Shown piece after piece: positions 34,909 through 44,485 of a stretch of DNA of 64,000 nt. Position 1 is the first letter of the stretch, and each line of letters starts with the position of its first letter. Under the pieces are notes generated by a model. That model did not search any database and was not told the origin of the DNA. It saw nothing but the letters and a program-made list of their open reading frames with translations. A program made the translations under genes and the position numbers. Source of the stretch: Fremontodendron californicum (lineage: Eukaryota; Streptophyta; Magnoliopsida; Malvales; Malvaceae); contig JAULJL010000038.1 in assembly GCA_030761205.1 (NCBI GenBank), positions 930,001-994,000 on the forward strand. The letters are read 5' to 3'.

Positions 34909-36361
34909 CCCAGTTTTTATTTTTAATTCAAGCTTTCCAAAATTGTTTTCAAACAATCACAAAGTATTTTGGTTTTAAAATATTTAATTTGACATATTTT
35001 CCTAAGGTAGCCGGATATCTTTTTAGATATACGGATTTCCTTAATTAAAGGAAAAAAATACATTTCATGCATTGCATTTTCCATATTCATGCATTTTATA
35101 TAATATGTGATTCTTGCTATGATAATTTCCATGATATTGTTATGATTTTGAGTTATGTTATATTGTTTATTATATGATTTGGAATATTTCATGATATCCT
35201 ATGCTTTTTATTTAGTTATTTTTTTTGTCATATTATTTAGCATATACTCATGCATTATTATTTTCATTTATATTTTCATGCATATTATATGATAGCATTA
35301 TTTCATATTTCATCTCATTTAATTTATATGCCATATCATTCATGTTTGCCATGTCATTTAAATTATTCCATTTCATATAGAATATGTTATGTTACTTGGG
35401 TTATTTTATTTCATTTAGAATATATCATATGACTTAGGATATTGCATCTCATATAGAATATATTATGTTACCTAGGTCATTTCATTTTATTTATAATATG
35501 TCATATAACTTAGGATATTTCATTTCATTTTAGAATATGCTAAGGCATTTACATTATATCATATCATTTAGGAAGCATTATATTATTTAGATTTTGCTAT
35601 GTCATTTTATTTATGTCATGCATATACATATTCATATCTTTTAAAATGTTTTCAAAAGGATAATGATTTTTCAATAAAAAATAAAGATATTCCCGAGTTA
35701 AAATGATTCATGAGTTCTCTACCGGGTTTGCTGGAGGGAATATCATCAATTATCATTAATAAAGGAATATCTTTCTTTCAAAAAAGAAATATCTTTCTTT
35801 CAAAAAAAAGAATGATTCGGAAAGTTTTCCAAAACTAATACAATTTCTATATTTTGCCACGTTTGTTGGGGAATATAGGAAAATTTTGAATTTATAAGTT
35901 TCGAATCATTTTCAATTAAAAATGGAATTATTTTTCTTTACATTGGGAATTAACTTGAAATACTAAATTTTAAACTAACTTTTTACCGAGATTTGAGATA
36001 ACACACGATTAATAAGGTACCGTTTTATACGAGCGTTGTGGGGGTGCTAATCCTTCCCCGCACGTAACCGAGTCTCGAACCCGTTTCTTTGATTTCTCTG
36101 GTTTAAAACGCAGACTTGAAATTGGTTTTAAAAATGTTTTAATTAATTTTTAATATATTTTTATAAAACCGGTTTTTAATAGGTGGCCGATCACACCTAG
36201 CTAAAAAAGATTGGTGGCGACTCCATGTCTTTTTTTAAGGTCATTTTCAAAACCTTCATTTTTCTAGAGGAATTAAGTCGATTTTTCCTCGATCTTTCAA
36301 TGTCACGCTTAATAAATAATAAAGTCTTGCGATGAGACTCGTTATTTTTTAGGTTGCGACA
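34909..36361 (+). repeat. Tat/Ogre-family LTR fragment ending in GGTTGCGACA
   Basis: This is the reverse complement of 57088-58117 (LTR sense plus), running from the CCCAGTTTTT joint to the LTR terminus GGTTGCGACA at 36352-36361. What follows is not a primer site but pol coding sequence in frame. The LTR end is therefore either a 3' LTR/solo LTR edge inserted in a Tat pol or a rearrangement joint. The partner target duplication is not available because the other side of the host pol is not next to the fragment. Confidence 0.8.
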
Positions 36362-37174
36362 GATATCTTCTGAATGCCCATGAGAAAAGGAAACAAGTTG
36401 AAAAGAACCGACAAAGGAGGAGGGCCCGTCTTACGGGTATGGATATTGAGTGGGAGCCTATGACATTCTCACCTATCCTTCACAGCTTCCGCTCAACCGA
36501 TTCTCTGTTCGGAGAAAAGAATTCTGATGATGTGCTCGTAATGATAGAGCAAGACTTCGAGAGATTCCAGGTGAATAGGGATGAGCAGATGTATGGTGTG
36601 GAGATCTGCACGACTGAGAAAGACATAATTGAAAGAGAGAATGCTAGCTGGATGGTGCGACCTTGTCCACCAGGATATAGACTAACCAACTGGAGTGCGA
36701 CTGAGTTGCCCATAGTTTTTAAGTCTATTCCAAAGTAATACTTTTTAAAAAAAAAAAAAAAGCAATCTTAATTATCTTTACCCATAGATATTAAGAGTTT
36801 TTTCTGTAATGGGCTTTTTAAACATTTTCATTCAATAAATAACAAGCACAATGCATTTTATCCATATTGATGTGTCCATATTCTTTCATTTTTGTTATTT
36901 ATTTTGTTTTCATTATATATTTTCCTATATTTTTTTCTTCTTCACCTATTTATAGGTGTATGGATGCGGAATATGAGGACCTTCCTGTCAGTAATTCTGA
37001 AATTGATTTTGAAAGACCCATTTGCACGGGTGATTTTGAGGCTAATGAAGATACTGAGGATTATGGTCTATCTCCAGATCTATTGAGGAAAATAGAACAA
37101 GAGGAGAAACAAGTACTTCCTCATAAGGAGTTATTGGAGACGATAAATCTGGGAAACTGTGAAGAGATAAAAGA
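36362..37174 (+). pseudogene. pol: Tat/Ogre pol, part upstream of RT, with intron
   Basis: The frame from 36364 is open through LLNAHEKRKQVEKNRQRRR (about residues 3-21), FGEKNSDDVLVMIEQDF and IERENASWMVRPCPPGY to a stop at 36736. A second frame from 36956 carries MDAEYEDLP, DLLRKIEQEEKQVLPHKEL and continues to the Tekay insertion at 37174. This matches the region between protease and reverse transcriptase in Tat/Ogre polyproteins. The two frames join through a plausible intron (36735-36955). The 5' part of pol, including the protease, is cut off by the LTR end at 36361. Its continuation is at 46950. The identification rests on motif order; the exact role of this linker region is not known to me. 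Confidence 0.8.
36735..36955 (+). other. retrotransposon intron (Ogre-type)
   Basis: This 221-bp AT-rich segment begins GTAATACTT, ends in a T-rich tract with CCTATTTATAG, and contains stops in all forward frames. Removing it keeps the pol frame across the joint (an AAG codon is rebuilt). Ogre elements are known to carry a spliced intron between protease and RT, and the position agrees. Confidence 0.75.
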
Positions 37175-39638
37175 TGTAACAACCGAGGTTACGTATAATC
37201 ATGTAAAGTTAAATCCCGAAAATTTTAAGGACGAACTTGAAAATTGGTAAGAAGTTATAAGTGAAGGAAATAAAAGAAGAAAGGATCAAAATGAACATAT
37301 TAAAAAAGTTTAGGGGCTTAATGGTTATTTATAAAAAGTTGAGGGACTAATATGCAATTATCCCAAAAACAAGAAAAATATCACTTATTCATCTTTCTCT
37401 CCCGAAATCCCTAGACATTTTCATTCCCTTCTTCAAGTGGCAGCAGCTCCCAACATCCCTCTCTCTCAAAATTCTCTTCAAACAACTCAACCAAAAATCT
37501 CAACAATAATTACATCCAAGGTTAGTTTCTTGATAAATTCTTCATTTTCTTTAGATATTCTACTAGGGCATGCTAAGATCTTAGCTCCATAAACATGTTA
37601 AGGTCTGAAATCCATCTATTAAGTATGAATTTTACTCATTCTTGGTAAGAATTAAAAGGAATTGAAAGCATGAACAAGAAAGTGGGAAGAAAAAGCAAAA
37701 CAGGGGAAACTGAGCATGCTTGCTGTTCGGATTTTCTGGGTTCGGTAAATTAGGGTTTGTATTTTTTTGATATTTTTCCTAGAAACTAGACTTCAATATG
37801 AGAATTTTGGTTTTTGAATCACCCAAAACCGATAAGCGGTTAAAAAGATAAAATTCGGTGAAGTTTACTGTTCTGTGTTGATCTCTGTTTCAGCATGGTT
37901 TCGGGATTTATCAAATTTGATCAAAATTTTGTTCTAGTTGTATAAGTTAGTTATTTTATTCATAAATTAGATATATTGGTTGAAATAAAACAATTGGGAT
38001 CACTTCCAAATTCCTTACCAAACTGAAGTTATGATTTTCTAATCTAACTTGATATTAAGGAATTTATTGCCTAAGAGAAATATAGTATCAAAGGATGGTT
38101 ATGGATTATGAAAATCTCTAAGGCATGGAATACTAAAAACGAATTTGATAAGGACATGATTATGGAGTTGAATTTTGGAGAAAATGATTATGGAAATGAT
38201 ATTAAAAATTAAGGATATGTTGTTTTGAGTATGAGAAATTAGTATATGGGGTAGATTTATGGGACTTAAGTTACATTCAAAATTGTGTAATGCTTTGAGC
38301 ATGTATAGATACTAATTATTGTTAATCTCTAGGCCACGTAGATCCGACGTCACATGTGGATCCCGAAGTTTCAGGTCGAGGTGTACAGTGAGATCATCCA
38401 AAGGATTGTGAGTAGACAACAACTATAGTTATTTGAAATATTTTTAATTATAATTATATATTTTTTTACATAATATTTATTTTACGTATTAAAGGTATAT
38501 ACAATATTTAATCATATGAATTGATTTGTTATTAAAGTATTTTTATTTCAAGAAATATTATATCGAGTAAGTTGGTTGATTTATGAAATATGATTTTACA
38601 TAGAATTTGACGTACATGGTTTTGGCTCCACCTGACTTAATGTATGAGATTATTTCCTTGACCGGAATACGGGAGCTGCGTGCTACGCCTCTGTGGCGGG
38701 AGCCACCTCCAGAGTCCCCATTCCGTGATATTAGACCGGAATACGGAGCTGCGTGCTACGCCTTTGTTGCGGGAGCCACCTCCAGAGTCCCTATTCCGTG
38801 ATATTAGACTGGGGTTTGGGAGCTGCGTGCTACGCCTTTATGGTGGGAGCCACCTCCAGAGTCCCTATCCCGTTATATTTGCCTTTTGGGGTCACATCAT
38901 AGTGACACATATGCCTTTGGGGCGTCCTATGGTGGTATTGGCCTTTGGGGCCGGCTACTAGTATGCCTACATGGATATTGCCTGGTTATTTCATGGATGT
39001 ATTCTTGTGCATGACAGAAAGTTGGAGCCCAATTATACGAAACTTGAATTACTTTATGGATTTTATTCATTGATGTAATATTGTTATACATTTGAAAAGT
39101 TTGCTACGTCTTTGAATTACTTATTATGGTTTTATTATTATTTATTTTGAAAATGTCAATTATACTTTACAGATTTCCATTATGGTTTTCACACGCTTTA
39201 AATGTTGTCTACTCATTGAGATATTCATATATCTCACCTCCCCTTATTTCTCATTTTTAGGACACACTTAGGTGTCGGGATTGCTGCCTTCCTCTACTCT
39301 CCGCTTCAAGAATATATTGACGTGGTGGGCATCATATCTAAATTTCTAGAAGATTTGGTCTTTTGATGTTTTTATCTAGTAAACCTTGCTGAGATAGGTT
39401 TATTTCTAGATATATTGTATATATTTGAAGATATGAGACAATAGATCAATATGTTTTGATTTGAGCATAAATTGATCATGAATAATTTTTGAATATGCAT
39501 GGATATATGTGGTAATAGTATTGAGAAATACTGCTGGTTGAGGATATAAAATTGAGTGTTATTTGCAGGAGGGTTATAGTTGAAATAGAAAGGAAACTCT
39601 GCCGGATTTTAGGTAGATTATCCGGACAGGGTGTTACA
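37175..39638 (+). repeat. 5' LTR of the Tekay-type element
   Basis: 2464 bp, TG...CA ends. It differs from the 3' LTR at 37493 (A here, G at 44804) and 38892 (T here, G at 46203). It holds three GC-rich 73/74-bp subrepeats (38663-38880). It provides the promoter and R region for the element; I did not find a clear-cut TATA box that I would commit to. Confidence 0.95.
38663..38880 (+). repeat. 73/74-bp GC-rich subrepeats in the 5' LTR
   Basis: CTGCGTGCTACGCCT occurs at 38676, 38749 and 38823, spacing 73 and 74 bp, each followed by 'cgggagccacctccagagtcc'. The same three copies lie at 45987-46191 in the 3' LTR; the older fragment at 28560-28690 has only two. The function is unknown; they could be LTR regulatory repeats. 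Confidence 0.85.
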
Positions 39639-39641
39639 ATT

Positions 39642-39653
39642 TGGTATCAGAGC
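39642..39653 (+). other. primer-binding site, initiator tRNA-Met
   Basis: TGGTATCAGAGC, three bases after the 5' LTR, is the complement of the 3' end of plant initiator tRNA-Met, the usual primer of chromoviruses. Confidence 0.95.
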
Positions 39654-39732
39654 AAGGTTATAGGTCCTGTAGACTTAGGAACTGTTTGTTGAAGTATTAA
39701 AATATTGTCACCTGTGCAGAAAATCAGACACG

Positions 39733-42700
39733 ATGCCACCACGTCGAAGAGGAAGGCCTAGAATCAATCCCCTACCTCAAAATAGGGATAGGAATAGAAA
39801 TGTGAATATTGATGAGCAAATGGGAGAACAAGCTTCAGTTGCTGGTTCATCTTCAGTTGCTGCACCCTCAGCAGCACCTCCAGCAGCTGATCGTAATTTA
39901 GCTGAGGCAGTTGCGGCCTTGGCAAGAGTAATTCCCGTTTTGACTGCCCCTGCTGAGAAGGGGATAGTTGATTACTGTAAAGATTTGAAGAATATGGGTT
40001 GCAAGATTTTCACAGGGTCTTTGGAATCAGATTTAGCTTGGTCATGGCTACAAAAATTTGAGACTACTTCCATTACTCTTCAGATTCCCGAGCCTATGAG
40101 GTTACCATGTGCGGTGCAATTTTTGGAGGATCATGCACAAACATGGTGGAAAACTACTGTGCAAAGGTATGTTGGACGTCCTGCCATAACCTGGGCAGAT
40201 TTTCGAAGAGAGTTTGAAGAAAAATACTATTCTCGGGCCTTGCGGGAAAAGAAATGGACTGAGTTTATGAATTTAAAACAGGGTGGTATGTCAGTAGCAG
40301 AGTACGAGCAAAAATTCAGTGAACTATCAGAATTTGCTCCATCGATAGTAGCCAACGATGCTGATAGATGCAAGAAATTCCAAGATGGGCTACATGTTAG
40401 TATTCGAGATAGGTTGACGACCCTAGATACAGATGACTTTAATAAATGGGTCAACATGGCAATTAAAGCTGAACAGAATCTGAAAGAAATGAAAGATAGA
40501 GAAGAGATGTTCAGAAAAAGAAAAGGGCAATTCTCCAGTGAGGACATGAGGCCTAAGAAAAGTTATGTAGAAAGTAGTGTCAGTGGTTCCAAACCCTTGA
40601 GATTTCAGGAGGGATTAGACAGAAAACCTATTAGTGGTTCTTCTAGTAGATTTATCATTGGACCTCAACAGCAGACTAGATTGCCACCTGGGAGGTCAGG
40701 AGGATCTCGTACATTGACTTATCCTCAGTGTCCCCATTGTGGGAAGAATCACCCTGGTGAATGTTGGAGACTACAGGGTGTGTGTTTTTACTGCAAAGAA
40801 CCGGGACACATGAAACGGGATTGTCCCAAGCTGGAGAACAAGGGAGTTACTAGTCAGTTGTCAGTGGGTCAAAAAGAAAGGACCCAACCTACTGCTGCAC
40901 ATCAACCGACAGCAGTTAGAGATAGAATTGGGGTACAATCTCAAGTTGGTTCATCTACTGGCCCTCGACAGAGTGGACAACCTGGTAGACCTCGAACTAC
41001 AGCCAGAATTTATGCTATGACCCAACAACAGGCTCAGGCTACTCCTGAAGTGGTTACAGGTACTCTCCCAATTTCTAAGGCAAATGCTAGGATCTTAATA
41101 GATCCAGGTGCAACTCATTCTTTTGTTGCTAATTCATATGTCATGCATTTGGGTAGAGAGTCTAGGAGGTTAGACATCCCTATGGTCGTTAGTACCCCAA
41201 TGGGAGAAACTTTGAAAATTGATGTGGTTTATCCGGATTGTACCGTTATGGTTCAGGAGCATGAATTACCAGTTAATTTGTTTCCATTAGGAATGTATGA
41301 TTTCGATGTGATTTTGGGAATGGATTGGTTGTCTAAAAACAATGCAGTGATAGATTGTTTTTCCAAAACTGTGACTTTTAAGAAGTCAGGAGATTTGGAG
41401 TTTACTTTTCAAGGAGAAAGGAAAGTTTTACCTTCTTGCCTTATCTCCAAGATGGCAGCCAATAGATACTTGCAAAAAGGGTATTCTGCTTACCTTGCTT
41501 ATGTGATTAACAAGGACATACATGAGGCAAAGTTGGAAACTATACCTGTGGTCAAAGAATTTCCTGAGATCTTTCCTGAAGAATTGGTCGGTTTACCTCC
41601 TGACAGGGAATTGGAGTTTACTATTGACTTAATCCCTGGCAGTGCTCCTATTTCTCAGGCACCCTATAGAATGGCACCTTCGGAGCTAAAGGAATTGAAA
41701 GTGCAGTTGCAAGACCTAGTTGACAAAGGTTTCATTCGGCCTAGTACTTCACCTTGGGGAGCACCGGTTTTATTTGTAAAGAAAAAGGATGGATCTTTAC
41801 GATTGTGTATCGACTACCGGCAATTGAACAAGGTCACCATTAAGAATAAGTATCCTTTGCCAAGGATTGATGACTTGTTTGATCAGTTGCAAGGTGCGAG
41901 TGTGTTCTCCAAAATAGACCTAAGATCGGGTTATCATCAATTGAAGATTAAAGAATCTGATATTCCAAAGACTGCTTTTAGAACTCGATATGGTCATTAT
42001 GAATTCTTAGTTATGCCTTTTGGGCTAACTAATGCACCTGCAGTCTTTATGGATTTGATGAATAGGGTGTTTCGACCCTACTTAGATAAGTTTGTTATTG
42101 ATTTCATCGATGACATCCTAGTTTATTCCAGGAATAAGAATGATCATGTAAGCCATTTGAGAACGGTGTTGCAGACTATGCGTGAAAAGCAACTTTATGC
42201 TAAATTTTCCAAGTGTGAATTCTGGCTAGACAAAGTAGCATTCCTTGGTCATGTAGTATCTAAGGAAGGGATTTTTGTGGATCCACAAAAGATAGAAGCT
42301 GTAGTTGCTTGGGAAAGACCCACTAATGTCACAGAAGTTAGGAGCTTTCTCGGATTGGCAGGGTACTATCGAAGATTCGTGGAAGGATTTTCCATGATTG
42401 CCTCTCCTTTGTCAAAATTAACAAGGAAGCATGCTAAGTTTGAGTGGACTGATGAATGTGAGCAAGCTTTCCAAGAGCTCAAGCGTAGATTGACCACAGC
42501 ACCAGTTCTTACACTACCATCAGGGAATGGAAGCTTTGTGGTATACAGTGATGCCTCGAGGCGAGGTTTGGGTTGCGTTTTGATGCAACATGGGAAGGTG
42601 ATAGCTTATGCTTCTCGACAACTGAAACAGCATGAGCAAAACTATCCCACTCATGATTTAGAGTTAGCGGCAGTGGTGTTTGCACTGAAAATTTGGAGGC

Positions 42701-43776
42701 ATTATTTATTTGGAGAAAAATGTACAATCTACACTGATCATAAGAGTCTGAAATATCTGATGGATCAGAAAGAATTAAATTTGAGGCAAAGGAGATGGTT
42801 GGAATTGATAAAAGATTATGACTGTGTAATTGACTATCACCTAGGAAAGGCCAATGTAGTGGCCGATGCTCTTAGTAGAAAGTCTTCTAGTTCTCTTGCT
42901 CATATCCGAGCAATTCAGAAACCCTTACAAAATGAGTTGAAGTCTTTACCTTTAGAATTGATGATTGATGAGAATAATCTTCTGATAGCCCACTTGAAGG
43001 TTAAACCGATTCATATTGATTGGATACGTGAAGCACAAAATAATGACCCTATGCTGGTAAAGTTAAAACAAGAAGTAAGGGATGGTGTGAGGACTGACTA
43101 TCAATTAAAGGATGATGATGTACTGATAATGAGAAATAGGCTTTGTGTGCCTCAGGATAAAGAACTCCGAAAGGTGATTTTGGAGGAAGCTCATAATGCA
43201 CCATATGTGTTACATCCCGGTAGCGTGAAGATGTATCGAACCTTAAGAGAACATTATTGGTGGCAAGGTATGAAACGAGACATAACTGAGTTTGTTTCTA
43301 GATGCTTGGTATGCCAACAAATTAAAGCCGAGCATCAAAAACCTTCTGGGAAATTGAACCCTCTACCTATTCCTCAATGGAAATGGGAAGATATTGCTAT
43401 GGATTTCGTTTCGGGATTACCAAGAACACAGTCTGGTTATGATAGTATTTGGGTGATTGTTGATCGTCTGACAAAATCAGCTCACTTTTTGCCAGTTAAG
43501 AAGACTTTTTTCATGGAAAGATTGGCTAAACTTTATGTGAATGAAATTGTTAGGTTACATGGTGCCCCAGTATCGATTGTATCTGATCGAGACCCCCGAT
43601 TCACATCTCGATTTTGGCCAAGTTTGCAGAATGCTATGGGCACTAAACTCAAGTTCAGTACTGCTTTTCATCCTCAGACAGATGGACAATCTGAACGGAC
43701 AATTCAAATTTGGAAGATATGCTCAGATATTGTATTATGGAATTCAAAGGAAACTGGGATGAACACTTGCCCCTAG
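39733..43776 (+). CDS. gag-pol: chromovirus Gag-Pol polyprotein, frameshifted near end of integrase
   Basis: 1347 residues. N-terminal basic PPRRRGRPR; Gag core about 85-255 (WSWLQKFE, FRREFEEKYY, MSVAEYEQKF); C351-X2-C354-X4-H359-X4-C364 zinc knuckle; protease with D457-PGATHSF; RT about 600-820 with the F791-IDD active site; RNase H from about 905 with D940; integrase zinc motif with H1161, C1191 and C1194; and catalytic D1244, D1285, E1321 (35 residues between the last two). All core active-site residues are therefore visible. The start is 80 bp after the primer site, preceded by GACACG, and fits Tekay-type polyproteins. The frame goes off course after about residue 1327, at a short T run (43709-43711), apparently through loss of one base. 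It then stops at 43774-43776, while the remaining integrase is in the next frame. The product would lack the integrase C-terminus and chromodomain. Confidence 0.93.
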   Translation: MPPRRRGRPRINPLPQNRDRNRNVNIDEQMGEQASVAGSSSVAAPSAAPPAADRNLAEAVAALARVIPVLTAPAEKGIVDYCKDLKNMGCKIFTGSLESDLAWSWLQKFETTSITLQIPEPMRLPCAVQFLEDHAQTWWKTTVQRYVGRPAITWADFRREFEEKYYSRALREKKWTEFMNLKQGGMSVAEYEQKFSELSEFAPSIVANDADRCKKFQDGLHVSIRDRLTTLDTDDFNKWVNMAIKAEQNLKEMKDREEMFRKRKGQFSSEDMRPKKSYVESSVSGSKPLRFQEGLDRKPISGSSSRFIIGPQQQTRLPPGRSGGSRTLTYPQCPHCGKNHPGECWRLQGVCFYCKEPGHMKRDCPKLENKGVTSQLSVGQKERTQPTAAHQPTAVRDRIGVQSQVGSSTGPRQSGQPGRPRTTARIYAMTQQQAQATPEVVTGTLPISKANARILIDPGATHSFVANSYVMHLGRESRRLDIPMVVSTPMGETLKIDVVYPDCTVMVQEHELPVNLFPLGMYDFDVILGMDWLSKNNAVIDCFSKTVTFKKSGDLEFTFQGERKVLPSCLISKMAANRYLQKGYSAYLAYVINKDIHEAKLETIPVVKEFPEIFPEELVGLPPDRELEFTIDLIPGSAPISQAPYRMAPSELKELKVQLQDLVDKGFIRPSTSPWGAPVLFVKKKDGSLRLCIDYRQLNKVTIKNKYPLPRIDDLFDQLQGASVFSKIDLRSGYHQLKIKESDIPKTAFRTRYGHYEFLVMPFGLTNAPAVFMDLMNRVFRPYLDKFVIDFIDDILVYSRNKNDHVSHLRTVLQTMREKQLYAKFSKCEFWLDKVAFLGHVVSKEGIFVDPQKIEAVVAWERPTNVTEVRSFLGLAGYYRRFVEGFSMIASPLSKLTRKHAKFEWTDECEQAFQELKRRLTTAPVLTLPSGNGSFVVYSDASRRGLGCVLMQHGKVIAYASRQLKQHEQNYPTHDLELAAVVFALKIWRHYLFGEKCTIYTDHKSLKYLMDQKELNLRQRRWLELIKDYDCVIDYHLGKANVVADALSRKSSSSLAHIRAIQKPLQNELKSLPLELMIDENNLLIAHLKVKPIHIDWIREAQNNDPMLVKLKQEVRDGVRTDYQLKDDDVLIMRNRLCVPQDKELRKVILEEAHNAPYVLHPGSVKMYRTLREHYWWQGMKRDITEFVSRCLVCQQIKAEHQKPSGKLNPLPIPQWKWEDIAMDFVSGLPRTQSGYDSIWVIVDRLTKSAHFLPVKKTFFMERLAKLYVNEIVRLHGAPVSIVSDRDPRFTSRFWPSLQNAMGTKLKFSTAFHPQTDGQSERTIQIWKICSDIVLWNSKETGMNTCP

Positions 43777-44450
43777 CAGATTTTGCGTATAACAATAGTT
43801 ATCAGTCCAGTATCGACATGGCTCCGTTTGAAGCTTTGTATGGAAGAAAGTGTAGAACTCCAGTGTGTTGGGATGATACAGATGAAAGGAAATTACTAGG
43901 TCCAGAAATTGTTATGATGACTGCAGACAAAGTTAAGGTAATTCGGGAAAAGATAAAAATAGCTCAAGATCGACAAAAGAGCTATGCAGATAATCGGAGA
44001 AAAGATTTAGAGTTTGAAATTGGTGATATGGTGTTTTTAAAAGTGACTCCTTGGAAAGGAGTAATCCGGTTTGGAAGACGAGGAAAGTTGGGCCCTCGAT
44101 ATATAGGGCCGTATGAGATCATTGAACGGATTGGCCCAGTTGCTTATAGATTGGCCTTACCAGAAGAATTGTCACGAATTCATAATGTGTTCCATGTTTC
44201 CATGCTCCGAAAGTACATTTTCGATTCTTCACATATATTGAAGGATTTGCCTATGGAAATTGAGGAAAACTTAACTTATGAAGAGCAGCCGGTTGAGATT
44301 TTGGATAGAAGGGACCAAGTTCTAAGGACTAAGACTATTCCATTAGTGAAAGTTCTTTGGAGGAATCAATTATACGAAGAAGCTACATGGGAAAGGGAGG
44401 AAGATATGCAGACTCAATATCCTCACTTATTCAATCAAGTTGGTAAGTAA
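43710..44450 (+). pseudogene. pol: displaced C-terminal integrase and chromodomain-like frame
   Basis: This frame, +1 relative to gag-pol, continues the integrase immediately after the break: LADFAYNNSYQSSI, then FEALYGRKCRTPVCW, the GPY/F-type module (GKLGPRYIGPYEIIERIGPVAYRL at about residues 128-152), and HNVFHVSMLRKY. It ends with a chromodomain-like tail (about residues 190-240: PVEILDRRDQVL, IPLVKVLWRN, EEATWEREEDM). The tail is thought to guide integration in chromoviruses, by recognising histone marks or by other means. The nominal start ATG has no significance. Ends 35 bp before the 3' LTR. The frame itself is undamaged, so the single break is the only lesion I see. Confidence 0.9.
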
Positions 44451-44470
44451 ATTTCGAGGACGAAATTTTT

Positions 44471-44480
44471 CTATGGGGGG
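44471..44480 (+). other. polypurine tract
   Basis: CTATGGGGGG, followed by TAAGT and the 3' LTR at 44486, preceded by the conserved 'atttcgaggacgaaatttt' block of this clade. It primes plus-strand DNA. Confidence 0.85.
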
Positions 44481-44485
44481 TAAGT

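Noticed and set aside
40227..40547. Antisense frames within Gag-Pol (also 42509-42727, 36480-36713, 46957-47250, 48360-48566, 63113-63559)
   Set aside because: Shadows of well-supported sense coding regions.
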